A stretch of 64,000 bases of DNA, from positions 1 through 64,000 of the forward strand of contig NZ_FRBU01000012.1 of the NCBI RefSeq assembly GCF_900142695.1. The letters run 5' to 3'. This DNA comes from Flavobacterium xanthum. Lineage in GTDB: Bacteria; Bacteroidota; Bacteroidia; Flavobacteriales; Flavobacteriaceae. Positions 44,599-53,530 of this stretch are shown piece by piece. A program made the translations under genes and the position numbers. The stretch's first letter is position 1; each line of letters begins with the position of its first letter. Under the pieces are notes generated by a model. It made no database searches. It was given only the letters and a program-made list of their open reading frames with translations, and had not been told where the DNA came from.

Positions 44599-45749
44599 TA
44601 TTCTATAATTTTACGTGGAATTGCTTTAGAAATCCGAGTTAATAATTCGTAATTAAGTTGGTTGCTGAAGTCACTAAATGAGGCTACAGAAACGGATAGC
44701 TCTTTTTGCGTACCAATCAGCATAACTTCATCTTCTTTTTTTGCTATATCGACATCAGTCACATCAACGGTCATCATATTCATATTTACGGAACCCACTA
44801 CTATGCAGCGTTGGCCGTGGATCAGTACCCGTCCTTGGTTGCTTAAAGAGCGACTGTATCCATGACAGTAGCCAATGGGGATAACCGCAATTTTCATTTT
44901 CCTTTTAGCCATAAAACTGCTGCCATAACCTATGAAATCGCCAATATTGACTTTTTTAATACTCATGATCGTGCTTTTCCAACTGATAACGCGTTGCAGC
45001 GGGTCAATTTTGCTTTTTTTAGAGTTTAAATAGGTTACAAATACTTCTGGACTGGACCACAAGCCGTACTGCATTATTCCAATACGCACCATATCCATTC
45101 TCGTTTGCGGAAACATTATTGATGCTGCAGAACAAGCGGAATGTCTTATTTCAGGTTTCAGGTCATTTTTACAAAAGTATTGGTATATTTCTTCAAATTT
45201 CTTAATTTGCTTATCAACTCTGTAATAGTTGTCTATACTTTCCGCTCCGGCATAGTGTGTGCAAAGTCCTTTAAAAGTAAGCTGCTCTTTCCCTTTTTGT
45301 AAAAAAGAAATCACATGACTAAGCTCATTCTTGTCAAAACCAGTCCGGTTCATTCCAGTTTCAACTTCAATATGTAAAATCGCTTTTTTATTGAGTTTTT
45401 TTGCTGTTTTTGAAGCTTGTGTTAACCTGCTTTTATCAAAAACAAAAAATTCAACATTGTTTTTAATAACCCATTCCATATCTTCATCCTGAACAAGACC
45501 CATAACCATTACGGTCGCTTGATCTTGTAAGGCTTCTTTCACTACTTTCGCTTCTTGAACGTCAAATACTGAAAAATGGGTTACACCACACTGATGCGCC
45601 ATAGTTACAAACTCTTCCGCGCCATGGCCATACGCATTTCCCTTTACAACCGAGGAAAGAACTACTTTTTTACCGAAAGTTTTTTTTAGAAAATCGATAT
45701 TATTTTGATAGGCTGAACGGTTAAGTTCTATAAGTGAATTAGTATGCAT
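44598..45749 (-). CDS. alr: Alanine racemase
   Basis: This enzyme makes D-alanine for peptidoglycan, or degrades it. The PLP lysine sits in VVKGNAYGHG; the dimer and catalytic features GTHYAG-like CTHYAG, RIGIMQYGLW and the tyrosine-bearing GYGSSFMAKRKM are present. The frame is open to 45818, but ATG 45749 (MHTNSLIELNRSAYQNN) is the usual start and sits inside the upstream M20 gene's 3' end (11-bp overlap). It is the fourth gene of a five-gene operon. Confidence 0.9.
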   Translation of the reverse strand: MHTNSLIELNRSAYQNNIDFLKKTFGKKVVLSSVVKGNAYGHGAEEFVTMAHQCGVTHFSVFDVQEAKVVKEALQDQATVMVMGLVQDEDMEWVIKNNVEFFVFDKSRLTQASKTAKKLNKKAILHIEVETGMNRTGFDKNELSHVISFLQKGKEQLTFKGLCTHYAGAESIDNYYRVDKQIKKFEEIYQYFCKNDLKPEIRHSACSAASIMFPQTRMDMVRIGIMQYGLWSSPEVFVTYLNSKKSKIDPLQRVISWKSTIMSIKKVNIGDFIGYGSSFMAKRKMKIAVIPIGYCHGYSRSLSNQGRVLIHGQRCIVVGSVNMNMMTVDVTDVDIAKKEDEVMLIGTQKELSVSVASFSDFSNQLNYELLTRISKAIPRKIIE

Positions 45750-46881
45750 TTGTAATTTCTTTACTGATTTGGTAAAAAATAGCCACTCCTGTTGCAATAA
45801 TTTCATCTGGGAAATCATAATCAGGATTGTGTAAAGCAGGTGTGTTTATTCCAGATCCTAGACCAAACATAGCGCCAGGATACTGTTGTGTAAATAAACC
45901 AAAGTCTTCACCCCAAGTAAATGGTTTGTCTTTTTCAAGCAATGCAAAATTATTTATTTTTGCTGCTTTTTTGATTGCATCTACTGCCATCTTATTATTC
46001 TCATTGGCTTGAAAGCCCTGTGTCCATTTAATTTTACAACTCAAGTTATATTTATTTGCAATTGTTTGAGCTACATTTTCTAGCGTACCTTCTATTTTTC
46101 TCATTTGCGAATTGCTGTCACTCCGCACTGTAAAATGAACTTCTCCTGCGCCCGCAGAAACGCCATAGGCTTTTTTGCCCATTTTGGTGTAAATTGGAGT
46201 AATTAAGCAAAAGTCTTCTTGAGCAATATCGGCCTGAATAATTGCATTGAATTCCGTAATGATAGCGGCTATCGCCAAGGCAGGGTTAATTCCTTTTTCA
46301 GGTTCACCTGCATGGGAAGTCTTGCCTTTTAATTTAATTATGATACTATTGACAGCACAAGTAAAAGTATTGTTTTTAACTACAATTTGATGCATTTCAT
46401 ATCCAGGCAAATTATGCAAAGCAAATACATAGTCGGGTTGAAGTATAGCAAATTTTGGATCTAAATATACTTTTTGTGCTCCAGTGCCATCTTCCTCAGC
46501 AGGTTGAAATAGTAAAATTACATTCCCTGATACTGGTCGTTTTTGATGCAATTCTATGGCTAAACCGCATAAAATAGCGATATGACCGTCGTGTCCACAT
46601 TTATGAGAAACTCCTTTGGACAGGGAGCGATGTTCAAAAATATTAATTTCTTCAATTGGTAAAGCATCTAATTCGCAGCGAAACAATATTGTTTTACCGG
46701 TTTTTGTACCTTTATAAATAGCAGCTACGCCAGTTTTTCCTATTTCCGTAATTACTTCATCAGGAGGATAATTTTCAAGGAAAGAAAGAACACGTTTTGC
46801 CGTGTGAATTTCTTGTCCTGAAACCTCAGGATGTTGGTGTAATTCCTTTCGTAAAAGAATGAGTGCGTTTGAATTTTCCAT
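45739..46881 (-). CDS. M20-family amidohydrolase (N-acyl amino acid/hippurate hydrolase type)
   Basis: The 380-residue metallopeptidase has HQHPEVSGQE, a GVSHKCGHDGHIA metal motif (Cys, His and Asp-Gly-His as in M20D), the QPAEEDGTGAQK glutamate motif and HNLPGYE. It releases an amino acid from an N-acyl compound. It is the third gene of the operon, 6 bp behind the GNAT gene and overlapping alr by 11 bp. The context suggests hydrolysis of an acylated amino acid before racemisation. Confidence 0.88.
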   Translation of the reverse strand: MENSNALILLRKELHQHPEVSGQEIHTAKRVLSFLENYPPDEVITEIGKTGVAAIYKGTKTGKTILFRCELDALPIEEINIFEHRSLSKGVSHKCGHDGHIAILCGLAIELHQKRPVSGNVILLFQPAEEDGTGAQKVYLDPKFAILQPDYVFALHNLPGYEMHQIVVKNNTFTCAVNSIIIKLKGKTSHAGEPEKGINPALAIAAIITEFNAIIQADIAQEDFCLITPIYTKMGKKAYGVSAGAGEVHFTVRSDSNSQMRKIEGTLENVAQTIANKYNLSCKIKWTQGFQANENNKMAVDAIKKAAKINNFALLEKDKPFTWGEDFGLFTQQYPGAMFGLGSGINTPALHNPDYDFPDEIIATGVAIFYQISKEITNAY

Positions 46882-46887
46882 TTTGGT

Positions 46888-47322
46888 CTATTTTATGAGA
46901 CGCATTTCTAAGTATTTGTTGGTAAAACCTAATTTTTCATATAATTTTTTAGCCGGATTATCAGGTTCTACATGTAGCGCAATATTTCCTTCAGCGATCG
47001 ATATGGCTTTTTGCATTAATTGTTTTCCAAAACCTTTTCCGCGTTGACTATTGTCTACGGCGATATACACTAAAATATTTTCGGGAATAAAATCTTTCAT
47101 TCCAGTATTGTTTAAGATCACAACACCTACAATTTTTTGTTCTTCGATACCAACTATGATGTTTCCTCCTTTACTGGGATTCATTACATAATCCATACAT
47201 TTAGTAATATCCGCAACGGTATCGCCGTATTGTTCTAAATGAGCATAAAGAAATAAGGCTATAATTGGATTGGTATAAACGGCATCTTCTCCTGTTGTAT
47301 CGTTAATTTGTTTGAATTCCAT
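46888..47322 (-). CDS. GNAT-family N-acetyltransferase
   Basis: This 144-residue protein has the acetyl-CoA-binding region VAVDNSQRGKGFGKQLMQKAI (Q/R-x-x-G-x-G/A) and the C-terminal NPAKKLYEKLGF. The frame is open to 47406 but ATG 47322 (MEFKQINDTTG) is the plausible start, since the longer N-terminus is low-complexity. It overlaps the upstream symporter gene by 20 bp. Its acceptor is unknown, possibly an amine or amino acid handled by the operon. Confidence 0.85.
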   Translation of the reverse strand: MEFKQINDTTGEDAVYTNPIIALFLYAHLEQYGDTVADITKCMDYVMNPSKGGNIIVGIEEQKIVGVVILNNTGMKDFIPENILVYIAVDNSQRGKGFGKQLMQKAISIAEGNIALHVEPDNPAKKLYEKLGFTNKYLEMRLIK

Positions 47323-48775
47323 TTTGTCTTTCTTTTTTATTAGTATGATAAAGTGATAGTGTAACGAATAATAGTAGTGAAATGCTAATTCCGTAAATAT
47401 TAGCATCTAAGTGCTCTGGTAATTTTATACCTAAAGGTAGTTTATTCTCGGTGACGATTAGTAAGATTGTGGTTGCACCTCCAAAAAGCATACTCCAAAA
47501 AGCAGCAATTGGATGACTTTTCTTCCAAAACAAAGCGCCTATTACTGGAATGAATAAGCCTGAAACCATAAAAGCATAGGAGTACAGCATGAGTTCCAAT
47601 ACATTTTGCATTTGTGAGGCCAATAAGATGGCGAAAAATCCAACTAATAAGGTTACAATTTGTGACAGTTGAAGTTCTCTTTTATGGCTCATTTCTTTTT
47701 TAGAAAATTTAGCGATAATATCAGTAACAATATTTCCAGAAGCAGCCATCAAGCAACTATCCGCAGTGGAAAGTATTGCTGAGAAATAAGAAGAAAGCAT
47801 CAATCCCATGAGTCCTACTGGAAGTATAGTGGCTAATAAAATAGGCAATCCCATTTCGCTATCCATCGAAGCGGCATCGGTAATTCCGTTAAACATTCCT
47901 TTTGTTGCCGCCACTTTTGCCAGCATTCCCAGAATTACGCCCATAAAGGCCATTATCGGCCATTCAAAAACACCGGCAATCAGCCATGCTTTTTTCGCCT
48001 CTTTTTCGCCTTTGCTGGCATAAATTCTTTGGTACAAGGTCATTCCCACAAACCAAATAGGAATTATAGTGATGGACCAGTTTAATATTTGATACCATTT
48101 TACATTGGTCAGGGATAAATATTCGGGTGCTAAGGTAGTTTTGATTGCATCGTACCCTCCCACGGCAGTATAGGCAATAGGAATTCCGATGAAAACTAAT
48201 CCTCCAATTAAGACTAACCATTGGATTGTATCGGTATATATAACTGCTTTCAATCCACCTATAGCGGTATAAATAACAGCTATAAGGCCCATAACTATTA
48301 AAGCCGTTTGTAGATTTAGTCCTTCTATGGTCGCGGAAGCTAATTTGGCTCCAGCCAAGACTTGAGAACTGGTAAATCCTATATATCCAATAGCCGAAAT
48401 TATTCCCGCTAGCAAAGCGACTTTAGCGTTATAGAAATGGCCAAAAATTTGTGGAAAGGTAAAAAATTTATATTTATGTCCTAAAGTACTCACTTTTGGA
48501 ATAAGATAAACTGCACTTAGCCAAGCTCCTAGTAATCCCGTAAATAACATCCAAGAACCGGAGATTCCCATAGTAAATCCCAGTCCGCCTAACCCAATTG
48601 AAAATCCACCACCAACATCTGTGGCCACTACCGATAAACCGATGTGCCAACTGCTCATATTTCTGCCGCTTACATAAAAATCTTCAGCAGTTTTATTCTT
48701 GTTGAAAAAATAAACGCCAACTCCTAGCATAGCAAGCATATAAACAACAAAGATTACATAATCTATTATGTGCAT
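47303..48775 (-). CDS. Sodium:solute symporter family protein
   Basis: This 490-residue membrane protein has about 13 hydrophobic segments and the SSS family signature (GGLKAVIYTDTIQWLVLIGG; the N-terminal VYFFNKNKTAEDFYVSGRNM). It couples sodium influx to uptake of a small solute. It is first in the racemase/amidohydrolase operon, so an acylated or D-amino acid is a likely substrate. The next gene overlaps it by 20 bp. Confidence 0.88.
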   Translation of the reverse strand: MHIIDYVIFVVYMLAMLGVGVYFFNKNKTAEDFYVSGRNMSSWHIGLSVVATDVGGGFSIGLGGLGFTMGISGSWMLFTGLLGAWLSAVYLIPKVSTLGHKYKFFTFPQIFGHFYNAKVALLAGIISAIGYIGFTSSQVLAGAKLASATIEGLNLQTALIVMGLIAVIYTAIGGLKAVIYTDTIQWLVLIGGLVFIGIPIAYTAVGGYDAIKTTLAPEYLSLTNVKWYQILNWSITIIPIWFVGMTLYQRIYASKGEKEAKKAWLIAGVFEWPIMAFMGVILGMLAKVAATKGMFNGITDAASMDSEMGLPILLATILPVGLMGLMLSSYFSAILSTADSCLMAASGNIVTDIIAKFSKKEMSHKRELQLSQIVTLLVGFFAILLASQMQNVLELMLYSYAFMVSGLFIPVIGALFWKKSHPIAAFWSMLFGGATTILLIVTENKLPLGIKLPEHLDANIYGISISLLLFVTLSLYHTNKKERQNGIQTN

Positions 48776-49393
48776 TTTATTAATTTTCGATTATTTAATA
48801 GCCTGTAAATGGAATTTTTCCAAGAGGCAAAGGATGCAGTAAACTGCATTAATATAAAGACGTTTTTTTCAGAATTAGTTCCGAAAGAAGAGATCTTGAT
48901 TTTGGATTAAAAGTTCGTAAAATGAACAAATAGTAATCGCAAAACATAATTTGGTATTTTACAAAGATAGATTAAATTTACCCAAAATGCCCCATAAAAA
49001 GGTCTTTTCCAGTTTTTACATACTTTTATAGAGGCTTTTTTTTGTGTTTTTTATTAAAAATAAATCGATTTAAATTACATAAATAGCTGTTTTAAAGTGT
49101 TTTATAAAATATTTTTTATTTTTATTTCCAAAATATAAGATTTGCTTTTTAAATTTTACAAAAAAGGGATATTTCACTTCAAAAAAATATAAAGGAATAG
49201 TTTACAATTGAAATTTGAATGAAGATTTTCTTATTAAATTCTTTTATTTTAAATTGTAATTGATAGTAAGAAAGTTATTTATTTTTTACAAAATCCTAAA
49301 TCAGGAGTAATCATTAAAAAAAAAAACGGTGAAGGATATTATATTCGAAGAGATTTTTTATCTTTAAAAACTATTTAAACTCAAAAAATACAG
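48776..49393. other. Divergent promoter region, 618 bp
   Basis: This AT-rich region separates the symporter and CocE genes. The palindrome ATGCAGT-AA-ACTGCAT (48834-48849) lies about 60 bp before the symporter start and could be an operator. CAAAGATA at 48962-48969 is, on the minus strand, TATCTTTG, which fits the -7 consensus for the symporter operon. No ORF is convincing. Confidence 0.4.
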
Positions 49394-51241
49394 ATGAAAA
49401 AACTATTAAGTATTTCTCTTCTTTTTATTGGTGTGATTCTTTTTGCCCAAGACAAAGCAGTAAATTATGTCGCTGATAATTACACTAAAAAGGAAGTACA
49501 TATCAAGATGCGCGATGGAGCAGAATTGTTTACGGCTATTTATACTCCTAAGGATGTTTCTAAAAAATATCCAATTATAATGCAAAGAACCCCTTATAAT
49601 TCTGGTCCTTATGGGGAAGGTCAATTCAAGAGAAGTATTTCTCCAAGTGAAACGATGATGAAAGAAGGATATATCGTCGTGTATCAAGATGTACGAGGCA
49701 GGTTCATGAGCGATGGATTATATGATAATATGCGAGGCTTTATTCCAAATAAAAAAGGGAAGTCAGCTATTGATGAAGCTTCAGATACGTATGATACAAT
49801 TGATTGGCTGGTTAAAAATGTGGCCAATAACAACGGAAATGTTGGGACTTGGGGGATTTCATATCCTGGATTTTATGCTGCATATTCTTTGTTGAGCAAT
49901 CATCCAGCTTTGAAAGCGGTTTCGCCTCAAGCGTGTATTGCCGACTTCTTCTTTGATGATTTTCGTCATAATGGTGCTTATTTGTTGAGCTATTGGAAAG
50001 TAACGCCATTATTTGGCCCTCAAAAAACAAAGCGTACTACCGAGCCTTGGTATAAATTCAGCAACATAGGAACGAATGATGATTATCAGTTTTTCTTGGA
50101 TGCTGGACCTTTATCAAATTTGGACAAATATTATGGTAAGGAGAATGAATTTTGGCAGCAGCTGAAAGACCATTCTAGCTATGATGATTTTTGGCAAAAA
50201 CGTGGGATATTGCAACATTTGAACAATATTAAACCAGCAGTAATGACAGTTGGAGGTTGGTTTGATGCGGAAGATTTATACGGTCCATTAAACACCTATG
50301 CTACTATCGAAAAGAGTAGCAAAAACTACAACACGATCGTTATGGGACCATGGAGTCACGGCGATTGGGCTAGAAATTCAGCAAAACAAGTGATTGGTAA
50401 TATTAATTTTGGAGATAGTATTTCTGGTTATTATCAAAAAAATATCGAAGCTAATTTCTTCCGTCATTTCTTGAAAAATAATGGAAAAGGTGAAAATAAA
50501 TTACCGGAAGCGTATGTTTTTGATACGGGTAGAAAAGAGTGGAAAACGTATGAAACTTGGCCTCCTCAAAATACTGAAAAGCAAGATTTCTTTTTGCAAG
50601 GAAGTCAATTGACAAAAATGGCAAAGCGTAATATTTCTTTTGAAGAATTCATCAGTGATCCTAAGAAACCGGTTCCTTATTCTGAAGACATTAAACAAGC
50701 AGGGCTAACGCCAAGGAAATACATGACAGATGATCAGCGTTTTGCTGCTCGACGTCCAGATGTTATTGTTTTTGAAACAGAAGTATTGGCCGATGATATC
50801 ACATTAGCAGGAGAAATATTGGCTAAATTACAAGTTTCAACAACAGGAACTGATGCGGACTGGATTGTTAAAGTGGTAGATGTTTTTCCAAGTGACGAGC
50901 CAGAGACGAAAGATGTGGCTCCTTATTTGAAAATGAGCAATTACCACATGATGGTCCGTAGTGAAGTAATGCGCGGTCGTTTTAGAAACAGTTTTTCAAA
51001 ACCAGAAGCTTTTGTTGCCAATGAGAAAACAGCAGTAAATATTAAACTGCAAGATGTGTTTCATACGTTCAAAAAAGGACATAAAATCCAGATTCAGATT
51101 CAAAGTACATGGTTTCCGTTTATTGATTTGAATCCGCAAACGTTTGTTGATAATATATTTTATGCTAAACCAGAGGATTTCCAAAAACAAACACATAGAA
51201 TATATAACGACTCTAAAATTGAGTTTACAATATTAAAATAA
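49394..51241 (+). CDS. CocE/NonD-family hydrolase (X-Pro dipeptidyl-peptidase S15-like)
   Basis: This 615-residue secreted hydrolase has a signal peptide (LLSISLLFIGVILFAQ), the alpha/beta-hydrolase nucleophile in GTWGISYPGFYAAYSL (GxSxxG-like), an acid in VGGWFDAEDLYG and a catalytic His in MGPWSHGDWAR. The C-terminal half is the jelly-roll X-Pro dipeptidyl-peptidase C-like domain. Relatives include cephalosporin acylases and cocaine esterase; the natural substrate is likely a peptide or acyl amide. Confidence 0.88.
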   Translation: MKKLLSISLLFIGVILFAQDKAVNYVADNYTKKEVHIKMRDGAELFTAIYTPKDVSKKYPIIMQRTPYNSGPYGEGQFKRSISPSETMMKEGYIVVYQDVRGRFMSDGLYDNMRGFIPNKKGKSAIDEASDTYDTIDWLVKNVANNNGNVGTWGISYPGFYAAYSLLSNHPALKAVSPQACIADFFFDDFRHNGAYLLSYWKVTPLFGPQKTKRTTEPWYKFSNIGTNDDYQFFLDAGPLSNLDKYYGKENEFWQQLKDHSSYDDFWQKRGILQHLNNIKPAVMTVGGWFDAEDLYGPLNTYATIEKSSKNYNTIVMGPWSHGDWARNSAKQVIGNINFGDSISGYYQKNIEANFFRHFLKNNGKGENKLPEAYVFDTGRKEWKTYETWPPQNTEKQDFFLQGSQLTKMAKRNISFEEFISDPKKPVPYSEDIKQAGLTPRKYMTDDQRFAARRPDVIVFETEVLADDITLAGEILAKLQVSTTGTDADWIVKVVDVFPSDEPETKDVAPYLKMSNYHMMVRSEVMRGRFRNSFSKPEAFVANEKTAVNIKLQDVFHTFKKGHKIQIQIQSTWFPFIDLNPQTFVDNIFYAKPEDFQKQTHRIYNDSKIEFTILK

Positions 51242-51289
51242 GACGGTAATCTAGTTCTGTGCTAAAAAAGCATTCCACTATACTAAAAG

Positions 51290-51330
51290 CAAAATCCCAA
51301 TCTTTTTCTTAAGATTGGGATTTTGTTTTT
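51290..51330 (+). terminator. Rho-independent terminator behind the CocE gene
   Basis: A perfect 15-bp stem (CAAAATCCCAATCTT at 51290-51304 and its complement at 51311-51325) with a 6-nt loop is followed by a T tract. Confidence 0.87.
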
Positions 51331-51446
51331 AAATGACTGAGACTAAAACTAGTCTGGTAAAATTCGGTTTTGAAAGATAGTTTTTCTTGTCTAAATAGAT
51401 TCGCAGACCGCACTAAATCATCAGTATATAAATGAGTTTATTGCAA

Positions 51447-51477
51447 AAAAAACACTCTGAATTTCAGAGTGTTTTTT
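51447..51477 (-). terminator. Bidirectional terminator behind amt
   Basis: AAAAAACACTCTG and CAGAGTGTTTTTT form a 13-bp stem with an AATTT loop, just after the amt stop on the minus strand. Confidence 0.8.
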
Positions 51478-51497
51478 GATTTCATCTAAAAATAGAT

Positions 51498-52814
51498 TTA
51501 TAAAAACTCACCATGTTGAGAAATATCCAAACCTAATTCTTCTTTCTCTTCACTTACACGAAGTGGAGTAATTTTGTTTACAATAAAGAATAGGAAATAA
51601 GACATTGAAAATGCAAATACTGAAACCACAACTAATGCCGTTAATTGGTTTAAGAATAATGTAGCATCGCCAAAAATTAGTCCTTGATTATCACCTACAA
51701 CAGAGTTGATTGATTTTGAAGCGAAAACTCCAGTTAGAAGCATACCAACCATTCCACCTACACCGTGGCAAGCGAAAACGTCTAAAGCGTCATCAATTTT
51801 TCCTTTGTGGAAACTTCTAACCACTAAATTACTCACAATACTGGCAAAAATACCGATGAACAAAGCATGAGGAATACTAACAAAACCTGCGGCAGGAGTA
51901 ATGGCCACTAGACCTACAACTACACCTATACAAGCTCCCATTGCAGAAAGTTTGTGACCGAGAATTTTATCAAGAAATACCCAAGCCATTCCAGCGGCAG
52001 CGGCAGCAACTGTAGTCGTACCAAGTGCCTGAACTGCTAGGCCATTAGAACCTAATGCTGAACCTGCGTTGAAACCAAACCATCCAAACCACAATAAACC
52101 GGTTCCTAATAACACATATGTAATACGCGCTGGATTTACTTTTTGTCCTTTTCTTCTTCCTAAGAAAATGGCTCCTGCCAATGCTGCCCATCCAGCACTC
52201 ATGTGAACAACTGTTCCACCTGCAAAATCCAAAACTCCCATTTTAAAGAAAATACCATCTGGATGCCAAGTCATGTGTGCTAATGGTGCATAAACAACTA
52301 GTATGAATAAAACCATAAATAGTAAGTACGCCCAAAAACGTATTCTCTCTGCAAAAGCTCCAGTTATTAATGCTGGTGTAATTATAGCAAATTTTGCCTG
52401 AAATAAAGCAAATAACATAAAAGGTATTGTAGGTGCAAGGCTCCAAGCAGTATTTGTACCGACACCTTGGAAAAATAAATTCGGTAGAGGGTTTCCTATA
52501 ATCCCTCCAATTGATGGACCAAAAGACAATCCGAAACCAATAACAACCCAAAGTACGGTTACAATTATCATAGCCATAAAACTTTGAAGCATGGTACTGA
52601 TTACATTTTTCTTACCTACCATTCCACCGTAAAAGAAACCTAAACCAGGAGTCATGATTAATACAAGTGCTGTAGCAACAATCATCCAAGCGGTGTCGCC
52701 AGTATCAAATTTGACAACTTCAGCAGGAGCGGGGCTGTCTATTAGAAAATAATTTGAAAAAAGGGTCACTACCAAAATGGTGATCAATAATACACTTAAA
52801 ATAATTTTTCGCAT
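51498..52814 (-). CDS. amt: Ammonium transporter
   Basis: Amt proteins take up ammonium through a trimeric membrane channel. The 438 residues show 11 or so hydrophobic segments, the pore signature region LDFAGGTVVHMSAGWAALAG with its conserved His, FGWFGFNAGSALGSNG, and ACHGVGGMVGMLLTGVFAS with the second His. The N-terminus is an extra signal-like helix. It is a single gene; no glnB is beside it. Confidence 0.93.
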   Translation of the reverse strand: MRKIILSVLLITILVVTLFSNYFLIDSPAPAEVVKFDTGDTAWMIVATALVLIMTPGLGFFYGGMVGKKNVISTMLQSFMAMIIVTVLWVVIGFGLSFGPSIGGIIGNPLPNLFFQGVGTNTAWSLAPTIPFMLFALFQAKFAIITPALITGAFAERIRFWAYLLFMVLFILVVYAPLAHMTWHPDGIFFKMGVLDFAGGTVVHMSAGWAALAGAIFLGRRKGQKVNPARITYVLLGTGLLWFGWFGFNAGSALGSNGLAVQALGTTTVAAAAAGMAWVFLDKILGHKLSAMGACIGVVVGLVAITPAAGFVSIPHALFIGIFASIVSNLVVRSFHKGKIDDALDVFACHGVGGMVGMLLTGVFASKSINSVVGDNQGLIFGDATLFLNQLTALVVVSVFAFSMSYFLFFIVNKITPLRVSEEKEELGLDISQHGEFL

Positions 52815-53084
52815 TGTTTTTAGTTTTAAATTTCGATAAAAATAGAAAAATACTGAATATACCCCCTTAAAAAATCAGTTGAATGTTTAATTTTTATGAT
52901 TTAAATAATCTATACCCCTTTTTATTGTGGGTATTATATAATTTAATCTTAATATCTATAATTTGTTAAAATTAGGTTAAAGAAATATTAGTATAAAGCC
53001 CAGTAACGCGTTATTTTTAGAAATAAAATCTACTGAATTCTAATTACGGGTTCTCATTTCCAACTAAAAATGGGTTAAACTAAA
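52815..53084. other. Intergenic region ahead of amt
   Basis: This AT-rich stretch is the likely site of the amt promoter (minus strand). I did not find a clear TAnnTTTG box or other motif. The PH-domain gene's terminator hairpin follows it. Confidence 0.3.
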
Positions 53085-53121
53085 AAAGGCACTAATTGTT
53101 TGGATTACAATTAGTGCCTTT
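53085..53121. terminator. Hairpin terminator behind the PH-domain gene
   Basis: AAAGGCACTAATTGT and ACAATTAGTGCCTTT form a 15-bp perfect stem with a 7-nt loop, just beyond the PH-domain gene's stop on the minus strand. Confidence 0.75.
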
Positions 53122-53143
53122 CGATGCTGAAAATTATGTTTTT

Positions 53144-53521
53144 TTATTTCAACGTATGTTGACTTAAAATTTTATAGACTTCATTAATATTATTTCCACC
53201 TTTTCCAAATTGCTTCACAATTGGATTATTATCGTGGTTTAACCAAATTTTTAATTCGGCATCCAAATCTAATATTCCTGCACTTTCTTTAGAGAATTTC
53301 TTGATACTTGAATATGGAATCGACATATAATCAACTTTGCTACCTACCAATTGTTTTTCGACTAGAATCAGCCTTTTATTGGTAAAGATAAACATATCGC
53401 GAATGAGCTTATATGCTTTTTCAATTACCTCTCCATCAATTAAGATAGGCTCGAATTCCTTCGAAACATTTTCAATGTTAACTTCAGATGCATTGCCTAA
53501 AATGGCGTTAAATAGTCCCAT
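53144..53521 (-). CDS. Bacterial PH-domain protein
   Basis: This 125-residue soluble protein has the bacterial PH-like fold pattern: IEKAYKLIRDMFIFTNKRLILVEKQ, MSIPYSSIKKFSKESAG and a C-terminal helix. The TNKRLI motif is typical of these domains (YvbH/DUF1696 type). The function is unknown in most cases. It lies 9 bp from the next amidohydrolase gene, on the same strand. Confidence 0.78.
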   Translation of the reverse strand: MGLFNAILGNASEVNIENVSKEFEPILIDGEVIEKAYKLIRDMFIFTNKRLILVEKQLVGSKVDYMSIPYSSIKKFSKESAGILDLDAELKIWLNHDNNPIVKQFGKGGNNINEVYKILSQHTLK

Positions 53522-53530
53522 GATATTATT

